A stretch of 5,198 bases of DNA, taken from Gammaproteobacteria bacterium. GTDB lineage: Bacteria; Pseudomonadota; Gammaproteobacteria; Nitrosococcales; Methylophagaceae. A program made the translations under genes and the position numbers. The notes beneath the pieces are model-generated. The model worked only from the letters and a program-made list of their open reading frames with translations, was not told the origin of the DNA and did no database searches. This document shows positions 4,590 to 5,198 of this stretch, one piece after another (within the stretch, counting starts at the first letter, position 1; each line of letters starts with the position of its first letter). The stretch spans positions 1 through 5,198 of the forward strand of contig QNEY01000142.1 of NCBI GenBank assembly GCA_003645385.1, in the 5' to 3' direction.

Positions 4590-5198
4590 ATGACAGAAAT
4601 GACAGAACCGGGAATTTGGCAGGATGTACCCAGCCCATTTTGTGGTATTGCATCTGATGACCTGAAAATAAAAGTCGAAGGCAACGCTGTAGCCATATTA
4701 GAAAATGGTGATGCAGTAACAAAAAAAGGCTTTGAAACACCAATAACAGATACTTCACCGCGAGTGAATGGCAAAGAGGTTTCTTTAGACCAAGCAGTTT
4801 CTCATATTGCTGATTTGTTGCGAACAAGTAAGCAACCAGTTATTGGCGGTATGGCAACTGATTTGAATGGTGCCCGTTCTGCGATGGCTCTTGCTGATAA
4901 AAGTCGAGCGACTATTGATAATATGGATTCTGCTGCAGGAATGAGAAATACTTTGGTGTTGCAGGATACCGGCTGGATGATTACTACATTAACCGAAGTC
5001 AGAAACCGGGTTGATTTGTTGCTGGTGGTAGGCAGTGATATTGAAGCTGGTTTTCCTCGCTTTTTCGAACGCATGGTGTGGAATAAAGAGAGTATGTTTG
5101 ACCAAGACATTGAATCACGACAAGTGGTTTATCTTGGAAAAGTACCTTCAGGCGATGTTTCAACTTCACCACAAGGTAAAAAAGCTCAAGTTTTAGCC
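4590..5198 (+). CDS. fhcB: Formyltransferase/hydrolase complex subunit B (FhcB), 5' part
   Basis: The open frame runs from ATG at 4590 off the right edge, giving 203 residues of a longer protein. It matches the bacterial relative of archaeal formylmethanofuran dehydrogenase subunit B. In methylotrophs the Fhc complex converts formyl-tetrahydromethanopterin to formate in formaldehyde oxidation. Recognisable segments are PSPFCGIASDDLKIKVEG (14-31), the block around DNMDSAAGMRNTLVLQDTGW (110-129), and LTEVRNRVDLLLVVGSD (134-150). Compared with archaeal FwdB as I recall it, the N-terminal cluster-binding cysteines are reduced to C18 alone, and the active-site Cys/Sec near the DN block is replaced, probably by A116. 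This fits the known lack of redox activity in Fhc. GAGG (4581-4584), five bases upstream, supports ATG 4590 over the in-frame ATG at 4599. It directly follows the PCD gene. Confidence 0.9.
   Translation, partial: MTEMTEPGIWQDVPSPFCGIASDDLKIKVEGNAVAILENGDAVTKKGFETPITDTSPRVNGKEVSLDQAVSHIADLLRTSKQPVIGGMATDLNGARSAMALADKSRATIDNMDSAAGMRNTLVLQDTGWMITTLTEVRNRVDLLLVVGSDIEAGFPRFFERMVWNKESMFDQDIESRQVVYLGKVPSGDVSTSPQGKKAQVLA

Noticed and set aside
4552..5110. Several minus-strand frames opposite fhcB
   Set aside because: The plus-strand frame gives an FhcB-like protein without interruption, so the antisense frames are shadows.

Overview
This window is a moderately AT-rich stretch of bacterial chromosome in which every supported gene lies on the + strand. 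The housekeeping proteins (PriA C-terminus, an ArgS of the pseudomonad-like type that begins M-K-D, and an FtsN-like SPOR protein) point to a gammaproteobacterium. The right end carries the start of fhcB, a gene of the tetrahydromethanopterin-linked C1 transfer pathway, so the organism is most likely an aerobic methylotroph. A Methylophaga-like or methanotroph relative is my best guess, made from protein resemblance only.

Layout. Positions 1-479 hold the end of priA (replication restart helicase). Positions 480-1832 are an accessory segment between priA and argS, two genes I recall as adjacent in pseudomonads. It contains what looks like a complete integron gene cassette (549-952): a small multidrug resistance (SMR, EmrE/QacE-type) efflux gene followed at once by a 59-base attC site. 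Next come a possible second, attC-less cassette start with a 32-codon membrane microprotein frame, a 26-codon frame whose start resembles a motif I associate with REP/RAYT elements, and an unrecognised 209-residue exported protein with six cysteines. No integron integrase is in the window.

Positions 1833-4157 hold argS (TTG start) and, with no gap, a GTG-started SPOR-domain protein for cell division or envelope work. Positions 4208-5198 hold a pterin-4a-carbinolamine dehydratase homologue and, 7 bases later, the first 203 codons of fhcB (formyltransferase/hydrolase complex subunit B). These two look like the head of a C1 operon.

The main point of interest is the SMR cassette. The outer attC arm ATCTAAC (900-906) is the exact reverse complement of GTTAGAT at the proposed left boundary (548-554). 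That is the relation expected between the two ends of a single integron cassette, and it fixes the cassette limits from sequence alone.
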